Of a stretch of 64,000 nt of DNA, positions 53,827 through 62,512 are shown piece after piece. Each line of letters starts with the position of its first letter. The first letter of the stretch is position 1. The translations under genes and the position numbers were made by a program. The DNA lies in NCBI RefSeq assembly GCF_000684975.1, contig NZ_BAXZ01000007.1, positions 164,723-228,722 on the forward strand. The letters run 5' to 3'. A model generated the notes under the pieces. The model was not told the origin of the DNA and searched no databases. It saw only the letters and a list, made by a program, of their open reading frames with translations. This DNA comes from Paraburkholderia acidipaludis NBRC 101816. GTDB lineage: Bacteria; Pseudomonadota; Gammaproteobacteria; Burkholderiales; Burkholderiaceae.

Positions 53827-53941
53827 ACGTGGTGCGGCGTGGGTGCATGGGTTAGTGTATTGGCCCGCTATCCTACACTCGCACGGCTTCGGCGTACACG
53901 CACCTACAAGACGCATAGCATGGTCTTCACGCCATGCGTCC

Positions 53942-54367
53942 TCACTTGGCGAACAACTGCCCAAGGTCCTTGAACGCCTTGAACTCCAGCGCATTGCCGC
54001 AGGGATCGAGCAGGAACATCGTGGCCTGCTCGCCCACTTGCCCTTGAAAGCGGATGTAAGGTTCGATCACGAACTTCGTGCCGAACTGCCGAAGCCGCTC
54101 CGCCAGCGCCTCCCACTGGTCCCATGGCAGCACGATGCCGAAGTGCGGCACGGGAACGTCGTGGCCGTCCACAGGATTCGTATGCGCGTGCTCTTGCGAA
54201 GCCGTCTTGGGGTGCTCGTGGATCACGAGCTGATGCCCATAGAAGTCGAAATCCACCCAGGCGCTGCTGGAGCGGCCCTCGCTCAGCCCGAACACCCGCC
54301 CATAGAAATCGCGTGCGGCGGCAAGGTCGTAGACCGGAATGGCCAGATGAAACGGGGAAAGACTCAT
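53942..54367 (-). CDS. VOC family (glyoxalase/dioxygenase fold) protein
   Basis: This 141-residue protein has two beta-alpha-beta-beta-beta modules of the vicinal-oxygen-chelate fold: FHLAIPVYDLAAARDFYGRVFGL and the later FLLDPCGNALEFKAF, which contributes a metal-binding Glu. His8 in SPFHLAIP and the later His in PHFGIVLP are further metal ligands. GGGAG precedes the ATG. It is divergent from a LysR gene 93 bases away. Activity may be a dioxygenase, isomerase or resistance-type binding protein. Confidence 0.83.
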   Translation of the reverse strand: MSLSPFHLAIPVYDLAAARDFYGRVFGLSEGRSSSAWVDFDFYGHQLVIHEHPKTASQEHAHTNPVDGHDVPVPHFGIVLPWDQWEALAERLRQFGTKFVIEPYIRFQGQVGEQATMFLLDPCGNALEFKAFKDLGQLFAK

Positions 54368-54460
54368 GGTGTGCTCCCGAGGAAATAAAACAATGGTAGA
54401 CAGCCGCGGTCGAAAATAAAATCAATATATAGTTTTCGGATATACAAAGGAAATTTGTGA

Positions 54461-55390
54461 ATGATCCGTGAACTAAAGACGCTGATCGCCGTGGCCCGCG
54501 AGGGCACATTCGCCGCCGCGGGCCAAAAAATCGGCCTCACGCAGGCTGCGATCAGCGCGCAGATGCAGCGCCTCGAAGCCGAGCTGGGTTTCGCGCTGTT
54601 CGACCGCGAAGGCCGCACGGCCCGCCTGAATGCGCGCGGGCAGCAGATTCTCGTGCAGGCTCAGGAAGTGCTGCGGCTCTATGCCGGGCTCAGCGAGGTC
54701 AGCGTGGATCCCGCGGTGGCGGTAAGACTCAACCTCGGCGCGATCGCCTCGGTCCAGCGCTCGCTGCTGCCCGATGCGCTCGCCGAGTTCTTCCGCCAGT
54801 GCGCGGGGGCTCAGGCGCGCGTTGTTCCGGGCTTGTCGTCGGAACTCGTCAACATGGTGGACATCGGCGAACTCGATTTCGCCGCCATCATCCGTCCACC
54901 GTTCGCACTGCAAAGCGACTTGCGCTGGACGCCGCTCGCGCACGAACCGTTCCGGCTCGTCGTGCCGCGCGGCACGCGCGGGCGCGACTGGATCGAGCTT
55001 GTCGCGACGCTGCCGTTCATTCGCTACGACCGTGCCTCATTCGGCGGCCGGCAGGTGGACCGCTTTCTGCGCCGCATGCAGCTCGCCGTGCGCGAAATTT
55101 GCGAGCTCGACGAACTCGATGCCATCGTGCGGCTCGTCGAAAACGGCGTGGGCGCCGCGCTGCTGCCGCAAACCGCCCAGTATCGGCGCTGGCCGACCGG
55201 CGTGCGTGCGATCGATCTCGGCCATCACACATTCCATCGCGATATCGGGCTGGTCCACCGCGACCCGCGCCAGATGAGCGACGCCGCCAATATCCTCATG
55301 GGCATCGTGGCGCGCCATGCGCGCGCGTCGGGTTCGCCGTCGCGCCCGGTGCGCGGTCCCACTCCGAAAGCGCGCGGGAATTCCGGTTAA
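54461..55390 (+). CDS. LysR-family transcriptional regulator
   Basis: This is a 309-residue LysR protein with HTH LKTLIAVAREGTFAAAGQKIGLTQAAISAQMQRLEAELG and a C-terminal effector domain. The divergent VOC-family gene with 93 bases of AT-rich DNA between them is its likely target. A small Cys-motif gene starts 10 bases after the stop and may be co-transcribed. Confidence 0.88.
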   Translation: MIRELKTLIAVAREGTFAAAGQKIGLTQAAISAQMQRLEAELGFALFDREGRTARLNARGQQILVQAQEVLRLYAGLSEVSVDPAVAVRLNLGAIASVQRSLLPDALAEFFRQCAGAQARVVPGLSSELVNMVDIGELDFAAIIRPPFALQSDLRWTPLAHEPFRLVVPRGTRGRDWIELVATLPFIRYDRASFGGRQVDRFLRRMQLAVREICELDELDAIVRLVENGVGAALLPQTAQYRRWPTGVRAIDLGHHTFHRDIGLVHRDPRQMSDAANILMGIVARHARASGSPSRPVRGPTPKARGNSG

Positions 55391-55400
55391 AATTGTCTTT

Positions 55401-55661
55401 ATGGACACATGCCGTTACTGCGGAAAAATTCGTGACGAATGGGACTGCCACGGCCAGGCCTGTCGTACGGCCATTGCGCGGGCGCTGAAGCGTCAGCGCC
55501 AGGGGCTGCCGATGGTGGCCAACGTAATCCGCAACGAAATCCCCCCGCATGCCAGCACCGGCGAAGTCATCGCCGTGCTGTCACGCCAGCGCATGCGCGC
55601 GCGGCGCGGCAACGAGGAGCGCCGCGAACGCAAGGAACTCGAGGGCACCGACGGCGAGTGA
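55401..55661 (+). CDS. small conserved-looking protein with a Cys cluster
   Basis: This 86-residue protein starts MDTCRYCGKIRDEWDCHGQAC, a CxxC and a C-x4-C pair that could bind zinc, then a charged helix-rich part (ALKRQRQGLPMVANVIRNEI) and a strongly basic/acidic tail. It begins 10 bases after the LysR stop and ends 25 bases from a convergent LysR gene. I recognise no family. Confidence 0.55.
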   Translation: MDTCRYCGKIRDEWDCHGQACRTAIARALKRQRQGLPMVANVIRNEIPPHASTGEVIAVLSRQRMRARRGNEERRERKELEGTDGE

Positions 55662-55686
55662 CCGCGCTTTCCCGTCCGTTTTTCTC

Positions 55687-56625
55687 TTATTTGCGCGCCG
55701 TCTCCTGCCCGTCAGCGCCCAGCCCGAACTGCGCAAACGCCTGTTCGAGAAAGTCGACGCACACCCGCACTTTCGCCGACTGCGCAAGCCGCGCCGGATA
55801 AACCGCCCACACGTTGGCCGGCTGCGCAACGCCCGGCAGCACACGCACGAGCTGCCCGCTATCGAGCAGCGGCGCGACGTCCCAGATCGAACGCAGCACG
55901 ATGCCGCGGCCGGCGAGCGCCCATTGCACGGCCACTTCGCCGTGATTGGTCGAGAGCGGGCCGCGCACCTTCACGGAAACCGTTTCCCCCTTCACGTCGA
56001 GCCGCCACACGCCGAACGGATGATCGCGCTCCTTGATCGCGAGGCACGCATGCGAGGCGAGATCGGCTACCTGCTTCGGCGCGCCGTGCCGTTCGAGGTA
56101 CGCGGGCGCCGCGCACAGCACGCGATGATTCGAGGCGAGACGCTTCGCGATCAGGTGCCCGGCAATCTCGTCGCCAATGCGCACGTCGAGGTCGAAGCCT
56201 TCGCCGGCCACGTCCACGAGCCGGTCGAACACCTCCAGCCTCACGTCGAGCTGCGGATAGCGGTCCGAGAAGTCCGCGAGCGCCGGCGCGAGACAGGTTC
56301 GCCCAAAGCCGAAGCTGCTCGATATGCGCAGCGTGCCGCGCGGTATGCGCCGCGTGGTCGAAACGTCTTCCACGAGGTGGTCCACGTCGTCGAGAATTTT
56401 TTCCGCCCACGCGTAGACGCGCTCTCCTGCCTCCGTCACGGCGACGCGGCGCGTCGAGCGATGCAAAAGCCGCGTGCCGAGGTTTGCTTCGAGCACCGCC
56501 ACCCGCTTGCTGACATAGGCCGCCGATGCCGAAAGCGCCTCGGCGGCCGCGCTGAAGCTGGCCTTGCGCGCGACCGTGCAAAAGACACGCAGGTCGTCGA
56601 GTTCGGGAGTGACGGGGACTTTCAT
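55687..56625 (-). CDS. LysR-family transcriptional regulator
   Basis: This 312-residue LysR protein has HTH LDDLRVFCTVARKASFSAAAEALSASAAYVSKRVAVLEANLG, LLHRSTRRVAVTEAG and a C-terminal effector domain containing GHLIAKRLASNHRVLCAAP. It lies immediately upstream of and on the same strand as the NCS1 transporter's downstream end, so the two are not divergent. Its target is unclear; the carnitine-type genes are a candidate by proximity only. Confidence 0.88.
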   Translation of the reverse strand: MKVPVTPELDDLRVFCTVARKASFSAAAEALSASAAYVSKRVAVLEANLGTRLLHRSTRRVAVTEAGERVYAWAEKILDDVDHLVEDVSTTRRIPRGTLRISSSFGFGRTCLAPALADFSDRYPQLDVRLEVFDRLVDVAGEGFDLDVRIGDEIAGHLIAKRLASNHRVLCAAPAYLERHGAPKQVADLASHACLAIKERDHPFGVWRLDVKGETVSVKVRGPLSTNHGEVAVQWALAGRGIVLRSIWDVAPLLDSGQLVRVLPGVAQPANVWAVYPARLAQSAKVRVCVDFLEQAFAQFGLGADGQETARK

Positions 56626-56706
56626 CGGTCGCTCGTGCAGGCCGCGCGGGCCTGCTTGGTCGTCGAAAACGGTGTGAAACTATAGCCCATCAACGTTCGG
56701 GCGGGA

Positions 56707-58152
56707 TCAGTTCAGGCCGCGGTCGGCTTCGCGCACGAGCTGGCGCTCCTTCTCGATGTCGAGCGAGCGGCAGGTCCACAGATAGACGAGTGCGGCCACC
56801 GGCAGACCCACGAGCATCGCGATGTCGGTGCCGCCCAGCGCGCGGGCCACGGGGCCCGTGTACAGGTCCGTCTTGAAGAACGGAATCATGGCGACGAAGC
56901 CCACGGCGTAGGCGGTCAGGCCGCGCCAGTTCCAGCGCCCGTAGATGCCGCGCGGATTGAAGATCTCGCGCACGGAATAGTGCGAATGACGCACGATGAA
57001 GAAGTCGACCAGATTGATGGCGGTCCACGGCGTGAACAGGTAGCCGAGTATGCCGAGGAAGTCGCCGAACTTGTCCATGAAGTGGTCGGACGCGGAGAAC
57101 GCCAGCGAAGTCGCGACGATCGCCACCACGAGCAGGCTCACGATACGCTTGGCCGCGTTCGATTTGACCGGCCTGAACGAGTCGGTAATGCTGAGCAGCG
57201 TGAGCGACGCGCCGTAGAAGTTCAGGCCCGTGATCGCCAGCAGGCCCAGCAGCGAGAGCAGCAGCGTGACCGTGCCGAAACCGGGAAAGATGGCGTCGCC
57301 CGCCTGCTGCACGGCGTTCGAAATGTCGATCTTCACGTTGAACGCCGCCGCGGCGGTGCCCACGAGCATCATCCACACGCCGCCGATCAGCGCGCCGAGG
57401 AAAGTCCACCAGAAAGTTGCGCGCACGCCCGTGGTGGGCGGCAGATATCGCGAGTAGTCCGAAACGTAGATCGACCACGACAACTGATAGGCGGCGGCCG
57501 AGAAAAGCTGCACGAGGAACGGTGTCGCCTTGAAGCCGGCGAAGCTCAGCTGCCCGGCCGGAAACGGCACCTTCACGCAAACGCCGATGCTGAAGACGGT
57601 GAGCGCGGCGAGCAACGCAAAGGCCAGCCAGCGCTGCGCCTTGTGGATCAGGTCATAGCCGAACACCGCGAGCGCGACGGCAATCACGGTGAAGACGATA
57701 TAGCTCAGATGCGGCTCGGTGCCGAGCAACTGGTGGGCGGTTTGCCCCGCCATGAGCTGGTTGAACGAGTTGTAGCCCACGTAGGTGACGAGCGCGACCA
57801 CCCAGACGAGCAGCGCGCCCATATAGCCGAACTGCGGCCGCGACTGGATCATCTGCGGCAGGCCCAGTTGCGGTCCCTGGCTCGAATGGAACGCCATGAA
57901 GAACGTGCCCAGCACGTTGCCGAGCACCACCGCAATCGCGCTCCACAGCAGGTTGCCGCCCATGCTGACGCCGATCGCGCCGGCGGCAATCGTGGCCAGA
58001 TTCGCGTCGCCCGTAAACCAGACGGGCCACAGATGCCAGGCCTTGCCCTTTCGTTCGGCAAGCGGCACGTAGTCGATCGAGCGCGACTCGATCCGGGATC
58101 TGGCGCGCGCGGGCTCGTTGGCAAGCGCTTCGGCAATGGCCTCGTGTGACAT
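56707..58152 (-). CDS. NCS1-family permease
   Basis: This is a 481-residue inner-membrane transporter with about twelve helices. The NCS1 pattern is visible in VPLAERKGKAWHLWPVWFTG, NLLWSAIAVVLGNVLGTFF, HSSQGPQLGLPQMIQSRPQF, YVGYNSFNQLMAGQTAH and WSIYVSDYSRYLP. NCS1 proteins take up nucleobases, hydantoins, allantoin or thiamine-like compounds with sodium or protons. GGAGGAG lies just before the ATG. It is divergent from the CntA-like oxygenase across 389 bases, an unusual partner because carnitine is normally imported by BCCT or ABC systems. Confidence 0.87.
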   Translation of the reverse strand: MSHEAIAEALANEPARARSRIESRSIDYVPLAERKGKAWHLWPVWFTGDANLATIAAGAIGVSMGGNLLWSAIAVVLGNVLGTFFMAFHSSQGPQLGLPQMIQSRPQFGYMGALLVWVVALVTYVGYNSFNQLMAGQTAHQLLGTEPHLSYIVFTVIAVALAVFGYDLIHKAQRWLAFALLAALTVFSIGVCVKVPFPAGQLSFAGFKATPFLVQLFSAAAYQLSWSIYVSDYSRYLPPTTGVRATFWWTFLGALIGGVWMMLVGTAAAAFNVKIDISNAVQQAGDAIFPGFGTVTLLLSLLGLLAITGLNFYGASLTLLSITDSFRPVKSNAAKRIVSLLVVAIVATSLAFSASDHFMDKFGDFLGILGYLFTPWTAINLVDFFIVRHSHYSVREIFNPRGIYGRWNWRGLTAYAVGFVAMIPFFKTDLYTGPVARALGGTDIAMLVGLPVAALVYLWTCRSLDIEKERQLVREADRGLN

Positions 58153-58541
58153 ATCTCCTCCAGATGCGGGGTGGCGGCGCACGGGTGCGCCCGACCACCT
58201 GCGACGCCGGACCGGTGCAGGGATGACCCGCTTCGACCGCGGCGAAGTTAGCTTAAGGTTAACAATGAACTATCAGTTAACAATGCTACGCAACTTCGAA
58301 GTAGACAGATCACTATCGTATCCTCCTATTGACTCACTCTGGAAAATCGCATTGTCTTGCGCTCAAACAAGCTGACAAGGCGATCAAACTCAAGAATAGC
58401 CAATTGGCATCAGCTTGATCCACGGAATCTGTGTTAGTCGAGGGATAACCCCGATCCCCTTCCATGGAGAGTTCGCCTATATTTTCGTTAACCTTTGGTT
58501 TCGTAGTAACCATTAGTTAATTTTCATGAGTGGTGGACCCC
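58153..58541. promoter_or_regulatory. 389-base AT-rich divergent promoter region with GTTAAC repeats
   Basis: GTTAACAATG occurs at 58258-58267 and 58276-58285, 18 bases apart. AAGGTTAAC (58255-58263) has its reverse complement GTTAACCTT at 58487-58495, and another GTTAA lies near 58515. Such spaced copies flank the likely promoters of both the permease and the oxygenase gene, so a shared regulator is plausible. No gene is seen here. Confidence 0.5.
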
Positions 58542-59690
58542 ATGACCTACCTTCCTATCGAATTCCACAAGCAATCCAAGCTTCCGAAGCTCCCGGCCGA
58601 CTTCTGCTCGAACCCGAATCTCGCGTGGACCATTCCCGCGAGCTACTACACCGCCGAGTCGGTCTACAAGGTCGAGGAAAAGAAGATCTTCGAAAACACG
58701 TGGATCTGCGTCGCGCACCGTAGCGAGCTTGCCGAAGCGAACGCTTACATCACCCGCGAGATCATCGGGGAAAGTATCCTGGTCGTGCGCGGCAAGGACA
58801 AGGTGCTGCGCGCGTTCTACAACGTCTGCCCGCACCGCGGCCACCAATTGCTGGAAGGCAGCGGCAAAGCCAAGAACGTGATCACCTGCCCGTATCACGC
58901 CTGGGCATTCAAGCTCGACGGCGTGCTGGCGCATGCCAACAACTGCGACCACGTGGAAGCCTTCGACAAGGAAAATTCGTCGCTCGTCCCGGTGCGCGTG
59001 GAGGAGTACGCCGGTTTCGTGTTCATCAACCTGAATCCGGAAGCCGGCAACGTCGAATCGCAACTGCCCGGCCTCGAAGCCAGCATGCGCGAAGCCTGCC
59101 CCGTCATCGACGACCTCAAGCTCGCCGCCCGCTTCGTCACCGAAACGCCGGCCAACTGGAAGTCGATCGTCGACAACTATCTGGAGTGCTATCACTGCGG
59201 TCCGGCGCACCCCGGCTTCTCCGACTCGGTGCGGGTCGACAAATACACGCATACGCTGCACGGCAACTGGACGCTCCAGTTCGGTCACGCGCAGTCGTCG
59301 GAGCGCTCGTTCAAGCTCGATCCCTCGATCACGGACCCGTCGTTCCACGGCTATTGGGCCTGGCCCTGCACGATGTTCAACGTGCCGCCCGGCAGCAACT
59401 TCATGACGGTGATCTATGAGTTTCCCGTGAACGCCGAAGTCACGCTGCAGCACTACGACATCTACTTCCTCAACGAAGAGCCTACCGAAGAGCAGCAGAA
59501 GCTGATCGAGTGGTATCGCACGGTCTTCCGCCCGGAAGATCTGCGTCTCGTGGAAAGCGTGCAGAAGGGCCTCAAATCGCGCGGCTATCGCGGCCAGGGC
59601 CGCATCATGGTCGACCCGCAGCGCAGCGGCATCAGCGAGCACGGCATCGCCCATTTCCACAACATGATCGCGCAGTACTACCAGGACTGA
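58542..59690 (+). CDS. cntA: carnitine monooxygenase oxygenase subunit CntA (YeaW-like)
   Basis: This is a 382-residue Rieske non-haem iron oxygenase. The Rieske ligands are Cys96, His98, Cys116 and His119 (CPHRGHQLL...TCPYHAW). The catalytic iron ligands His218, His223 and Asp333 are present. The bridging residue between centres is Glu215 (DNYLECYHCGPAH), not Asp, as in CntA where Glu205 plays this role. The sequence matches CntA/YeaW closely through FRPEDLRLVESVQKGLKSRG. CntA cleaves carnitine to trimethylamine and malic semialdehyde and also acts on gamma-butyrobetaine and betaine. The ATG at 58542 is favoured over GTGs at 58530/58533. Confidence 0.88.
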   Translation: MTYLPIEFHKQSKLPKLPADFCSNPNLAWTIPASYYTAESVYKVEEKKIFENTWICVAHRSELAEANAYITREIIGESILVVRGKDKVLRAFYNVCPHRGHQLLEGSGKAKNVITCPYHAWAFKLDGVLAHANNCDHVEAFDKENSSLVPVRVEEYAGFVFINLNPEAGNVESQLPGLEASMREACPVIDDLKLAARFVTETPANWKSIVDNYLECYHCGPAHPGFSDSVRVDKYTHTLHGNWTLQFGHAQSSERSFKLDPSITDPSFHGYWAWPCTMFNVPPGSNFMTVIYEFPVNAEVTLQHYDIYFLNEEPTEEQQKLIEWYRTVFRPEDLRLVESVQKGLKSRGYRGQGRIMVDPQRSGISEHGIAHFHNMIAQYYQD

Positions 59691-59740
59691 AGCCAAGGAC
59701 TGAAGCACGCCGACGCAGCCCTATCACGGAGATCGACTGC

Positions 59741-61201
59741 ATGACTTCGCTGCAACAACCCGGCCTGCTGCGCCAGCAGGCCTATATCGACGGGCAGTGG
59801 CGCGACGCCGAAGACGGCGCCACGCTCGACGTCCACAACCCCTCCACCGGCGAGTGGCTCGCCCGCGTGCCCAACATGGGCGCCGGCGAGGCGCGTGCCG
59901 CCATCGAAGCGGCGCACCGCGCCTTCCCGGCATGGCGCGCGCTTACGGCAAAGGAACGCGCCCGGCTTCTGCGCAACTGGTTCGACCTCGTGATGGCGAA
60001 CCAGAACGAACTGGCCGCGCTGATGACGCGCGAGCAAGGCAAGCCGCTTGCCGAAGCGAAGGGCGAGATCGCCTACGCCGCGTCCTTCATCGAATGGTTC
60101 GCCGAACAGGCCAAGCGCATTGACGGCGACGTGATCCCGAGCCCGAACCCCGATCAGCGCCTTGCCGTGACGCGCGAGCCGGTAGGGGTCTGCGCCGCCA
60201 TCACGCCGTGGAATTTCCCGGCCGCGATGATCACCCGCAAGGCGGCGCCCGCGCTGGCCGCGGGCTGCACCATCGTCATCAAGCCGGCCAACGAAACGCC
60301 GCTCTCCGCGTTCGCGCTCGCCGCCCTCGCGGAACAGGCCGGCATCCCGCCAGGCGTGATCAATGTGGTGACCGGCAAGTCGCGCGAGATCGGCCTTGAA
60401 ATGACGAGCAGCCCGCTCGTGAAGAAGCTCACGTTCACGGGTTCGACCGAAGTGGGGCGCCTGCTCATGCGCCAGTGCTCGGATACGGTCAAGAAGGTCT
60501 CGCTCGAACTCGGCGGCAACGCGCCCTTCATCGTGTTCGACGACGCCGACCTCGACGCCGCCATTGACGGCGCCCTGCTCTCGAAGTATCGCAACGCGGG
60601 ACAGACCTGCGTCTGCGCCAACCGCTTCTTCGTGCACGACAGCGTCTACGACGAGTTCTGCCGCCGGTTGGCGGCGCGTGTGGAAGCGTTCAACGTGGGC
60701 GACGGTTTTGCCGAAGGTGTGAATGTAGGACCGCTGATCAACGAAGCGGCACGCGAAAAGGTGGACGGTCTGGTACGCGACGCCGTAGCGCAAGGCGCAC
60801 GCGTGCTGACGGGTGGCTCGGTGCACGCGCGCGGCGGCAACTTCTACGCGCCCACCGTGCTGGCCGACGCGAAACCCGGCATGGCCGTGCTCAGCGAAGA
60901 GATCTTCGGACCGGTCGCGCCCATCGTGCGCTTCTCGGACGACGCCGAGGTGGTCAAGCTCGCGAACGACTCGATCTACGGTCTCGCCGCCTACTTCTAC
61001 AGCCGTGACATCGGCCGCATCTGGCGCGTCGCCGAGCAGCTCGAATACGGCATTGTGGGCATCAACACGGGGCTGATTTCGAACGAGGTGGCGCCGTTCG
61101 GCGGCGTCAAGCAGTCGGGCATCGGGCGCGAAGGCTCGAAATACGGGATCGAAGACTATCTGTCGATCAAGTACCTCTGCATGGCCGGCGTGGCCAGCTG
61201 A
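59741..61201 (+). CDS. semialdehyde dehydrogenase (succinate/malic semialdehyde dehydrogenase type)
   Basis: This 486-residue aldehyde dehydrogenase is of the GabD type. Catalytic Cys290 is in NAGQTCVCANRF, Glu256 in SLELGGNAP and Asn158 in TPWNFPAAM; FTGSTEVGRL follows the NAD-binding fold. GGAG lies nine bases before the ATG. It follows the CntA-like gene by 50 bases and precedes the reductase gene. Carnitine cleavage releases malic semialdehyde and gamma-butyrobetaine cleavage releases succinic semialdehyde, so this enzyme would feed malate or succinate to the TCA cycle. The acid preference is undecided. Confidence 0.87.
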   Translation: MTSLQQPGLLRQQAYIDGQWRDAEDGATLDVHNPSTGEWLARVPNMGAGEARAAIEAAHRAFPAWRALTAKERARLLRNWFDLVMANQNELAALMTREQGKPLAEAKGEIAYAASFIEWFAEQAKRIDGDVIPSPNPDQRLAVTREPVGVCAAITPWNFPAAMITRKAAPALAAGCTIVIKPANETPLSAFALAALAEQAGIPPGVINVVTGKSREIGLEMTSSPLVKKLTFTGSTEVGRLLMRQCSDTVKKVSLELGGNAPFIVFDDADLDAAIDGALLSKYRNAGQTCVCANRFFVHDSVYDEFCRRLAARVEAFNVGDGFAEGVNVGPLINEAAREKVDGLVRDAVAQGARVLTGGSVHARGGNFYAPTVLADAKPGMAVLSEEIFGPVAPIVRFSDDAEVVKLANDSIYGLAAYFYSRDIGRIWRVAEQLEYGIVGINTGLISNEVAPFGGVKQSGIGREGSKYGIEDYLSIKYLCMAGVAS

Positions 61202-61352
61202 GTTGCCCACTGAGTAGCCGACTGACCCGCCAGCGGATGCGGCCCGCGCTGCATCCGCGCTTCAGGAATCCAGAACAACCATTACCGGGGCATCTGTCGC
61301 GCGCCTTAAGTGGCATGCGTGCGCCGCCCGGCCCGCGGTCAAGGAAAGCATC

Positions 61353-62315
61353 ATGAACGCCCGCGAATCGATCACCGTCGAAGTCGTCGCCATCGAGCCG
61401 CTCACGCCGCTCATCAAGCGCTTCACGCTTGCGCTGCCGGACGGCGCGCCCTTGCCGCCTTTCACCGGCGGCGCACACGTGCTCGTCTCGATGCAGGACG
61501 GCGCCACGTGGCATCACAACGCGTACTCGTTGCTCAGTTCTCCGCACGATACGCGCCGCTATCAGATCGCGGTGCGCCGCGAAGAAGCGTCGCGCGGCGG
61601 CTCCGCGTTCATGCACGACAAAGTGCAGGTGGGTAGCCGTCTTGCGATCGGCTCGCCTGCCAATCTGTTCGAACTCGCGCCCGAGGCCCGCCGCCATGTG
61701 TTCATTGCAGGCGGCATCGGCATCACGCCGTTTCTTGCGCAACTGGCCGAGCACACGCCTGAGGCGCGCGAACTCGAACTGCACTACGCCTTTCGCAGTC
61801 CCGAGCATGGCGCATTCGTGAACGAGCTCAAGCAAGGCCCACACGCGGCCAACGTGCATTGCTACGCGGACAGCGAGGGCCAGCGCCTCGACCTGCTCAA
61901 GCTGTTCAAGAGCCTGCCGCCCGACGCGCACGTCTATGTGTGCGGCCCGCAAGGCCTGAACGACGCGGTCTATGCGAACGCCGCGCTGCTCGGCTGGCCG
62001 AAGGCACAACTCCACTCGGAGCAGTTCGCGGCCACGGACACGGCCGGCAAGGCCTTCACCGTGGTACTGGCGAAGTCGGGCCTCGAACTGACGGTGGGCG
62101 AAGACGAAACCATCCTCAAGGCGATCGAGCGCGCCGGCGTAACGGTCGAGTCGCTGTGCCGCGAGGGCGTGTGCGGCACCTGCGAAGTCGCGATCCTCGA
62201 AGGCGAAGCCGATCACCGCGACCAGTATCTCGACGACGACGAAAAAGCCGCGCAGAAGACGGTCCTGCTGTGCGTCTCGCGCTCGCGCACGCCGCGCCTC
62301 GTGATCGACCTGTAG
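61353..62315 (+). CDS. cntB: carnitine monooxygenase reductase subunit CntB (YeaX-like)
   Basis: This is a 320-residue FMN/NADH reductase with a C-terminal plant-type [2Fe-2S] ferredoxin. The order is N-terminal FMN domain (NAYSLLSSP, YQIAVRRE), NAD domain (VFIAGGIGITPFLAQLAEH, VYVCGPQGLNDAV) and ferredoxin motif LCREGVCGTCEVAILEG, with the fourth Cys in LLCVSRS. It would pass electrons from NADH to the Rieske centre of CntA. AAGGA lies about seven bases before the ATG. It follows the semialdehyde dehydrogenase by 151 bases and completes the oxygenase module. Confidence 0.87.
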   Translation: MNARESITVEVVAIEPLTPLIKRFTLALPDGAPLPPFTGGAHVLVSMQDGATWHHNAYSLLSSPHDTRRYQIAVRREEASRGGSAFMHDKVQVGSRLAIGSPANLFELAPEARRHVFIAGGIGITPFLAQLAEHTPEARELELHYAFRSPEHGAFVNELKQGPHAANVHCYADSEGQRLDLLKLFKSLPPDAHVYVCGPQGLNDAVYANAALLGWPKAQLHSEQFAATDTAGKAFTVVLAKSGLELTVGEDETILKAIERAGVTVESLCREGVCGTCEVAILEGEADHRDQYLDDDEKAAQKTVLLCVSRSRTPRLVIDL

Positions 62316-62512
62316 GGCGGCGGCGCCGCCGATCCGTTAAACTACGGCGAGTCGCGTTCGGGCCCTGTGTCCGGGCCGCGCGCTTCGTCCATCACCGGTG
62401 CATTATCAGCGGCTCATCGGCAACACGCGCCCGGCCCGATCGGCGGCCAGGCGCGCAGGTTGCCTTTTCTGCTTCTTCGCTCGACCGCGCGATTCGTCAT
62501 AAAGGGAATTGG

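Noticed and set aside
61859..62512. Long upstream extension of the XRE-PAS gene (frame open from 61859)
   Set aside because: The extension overlaps cntB in another frame and has shadow-like composition; the HTH starts right at the ATG at 62513 with a ribosome site.
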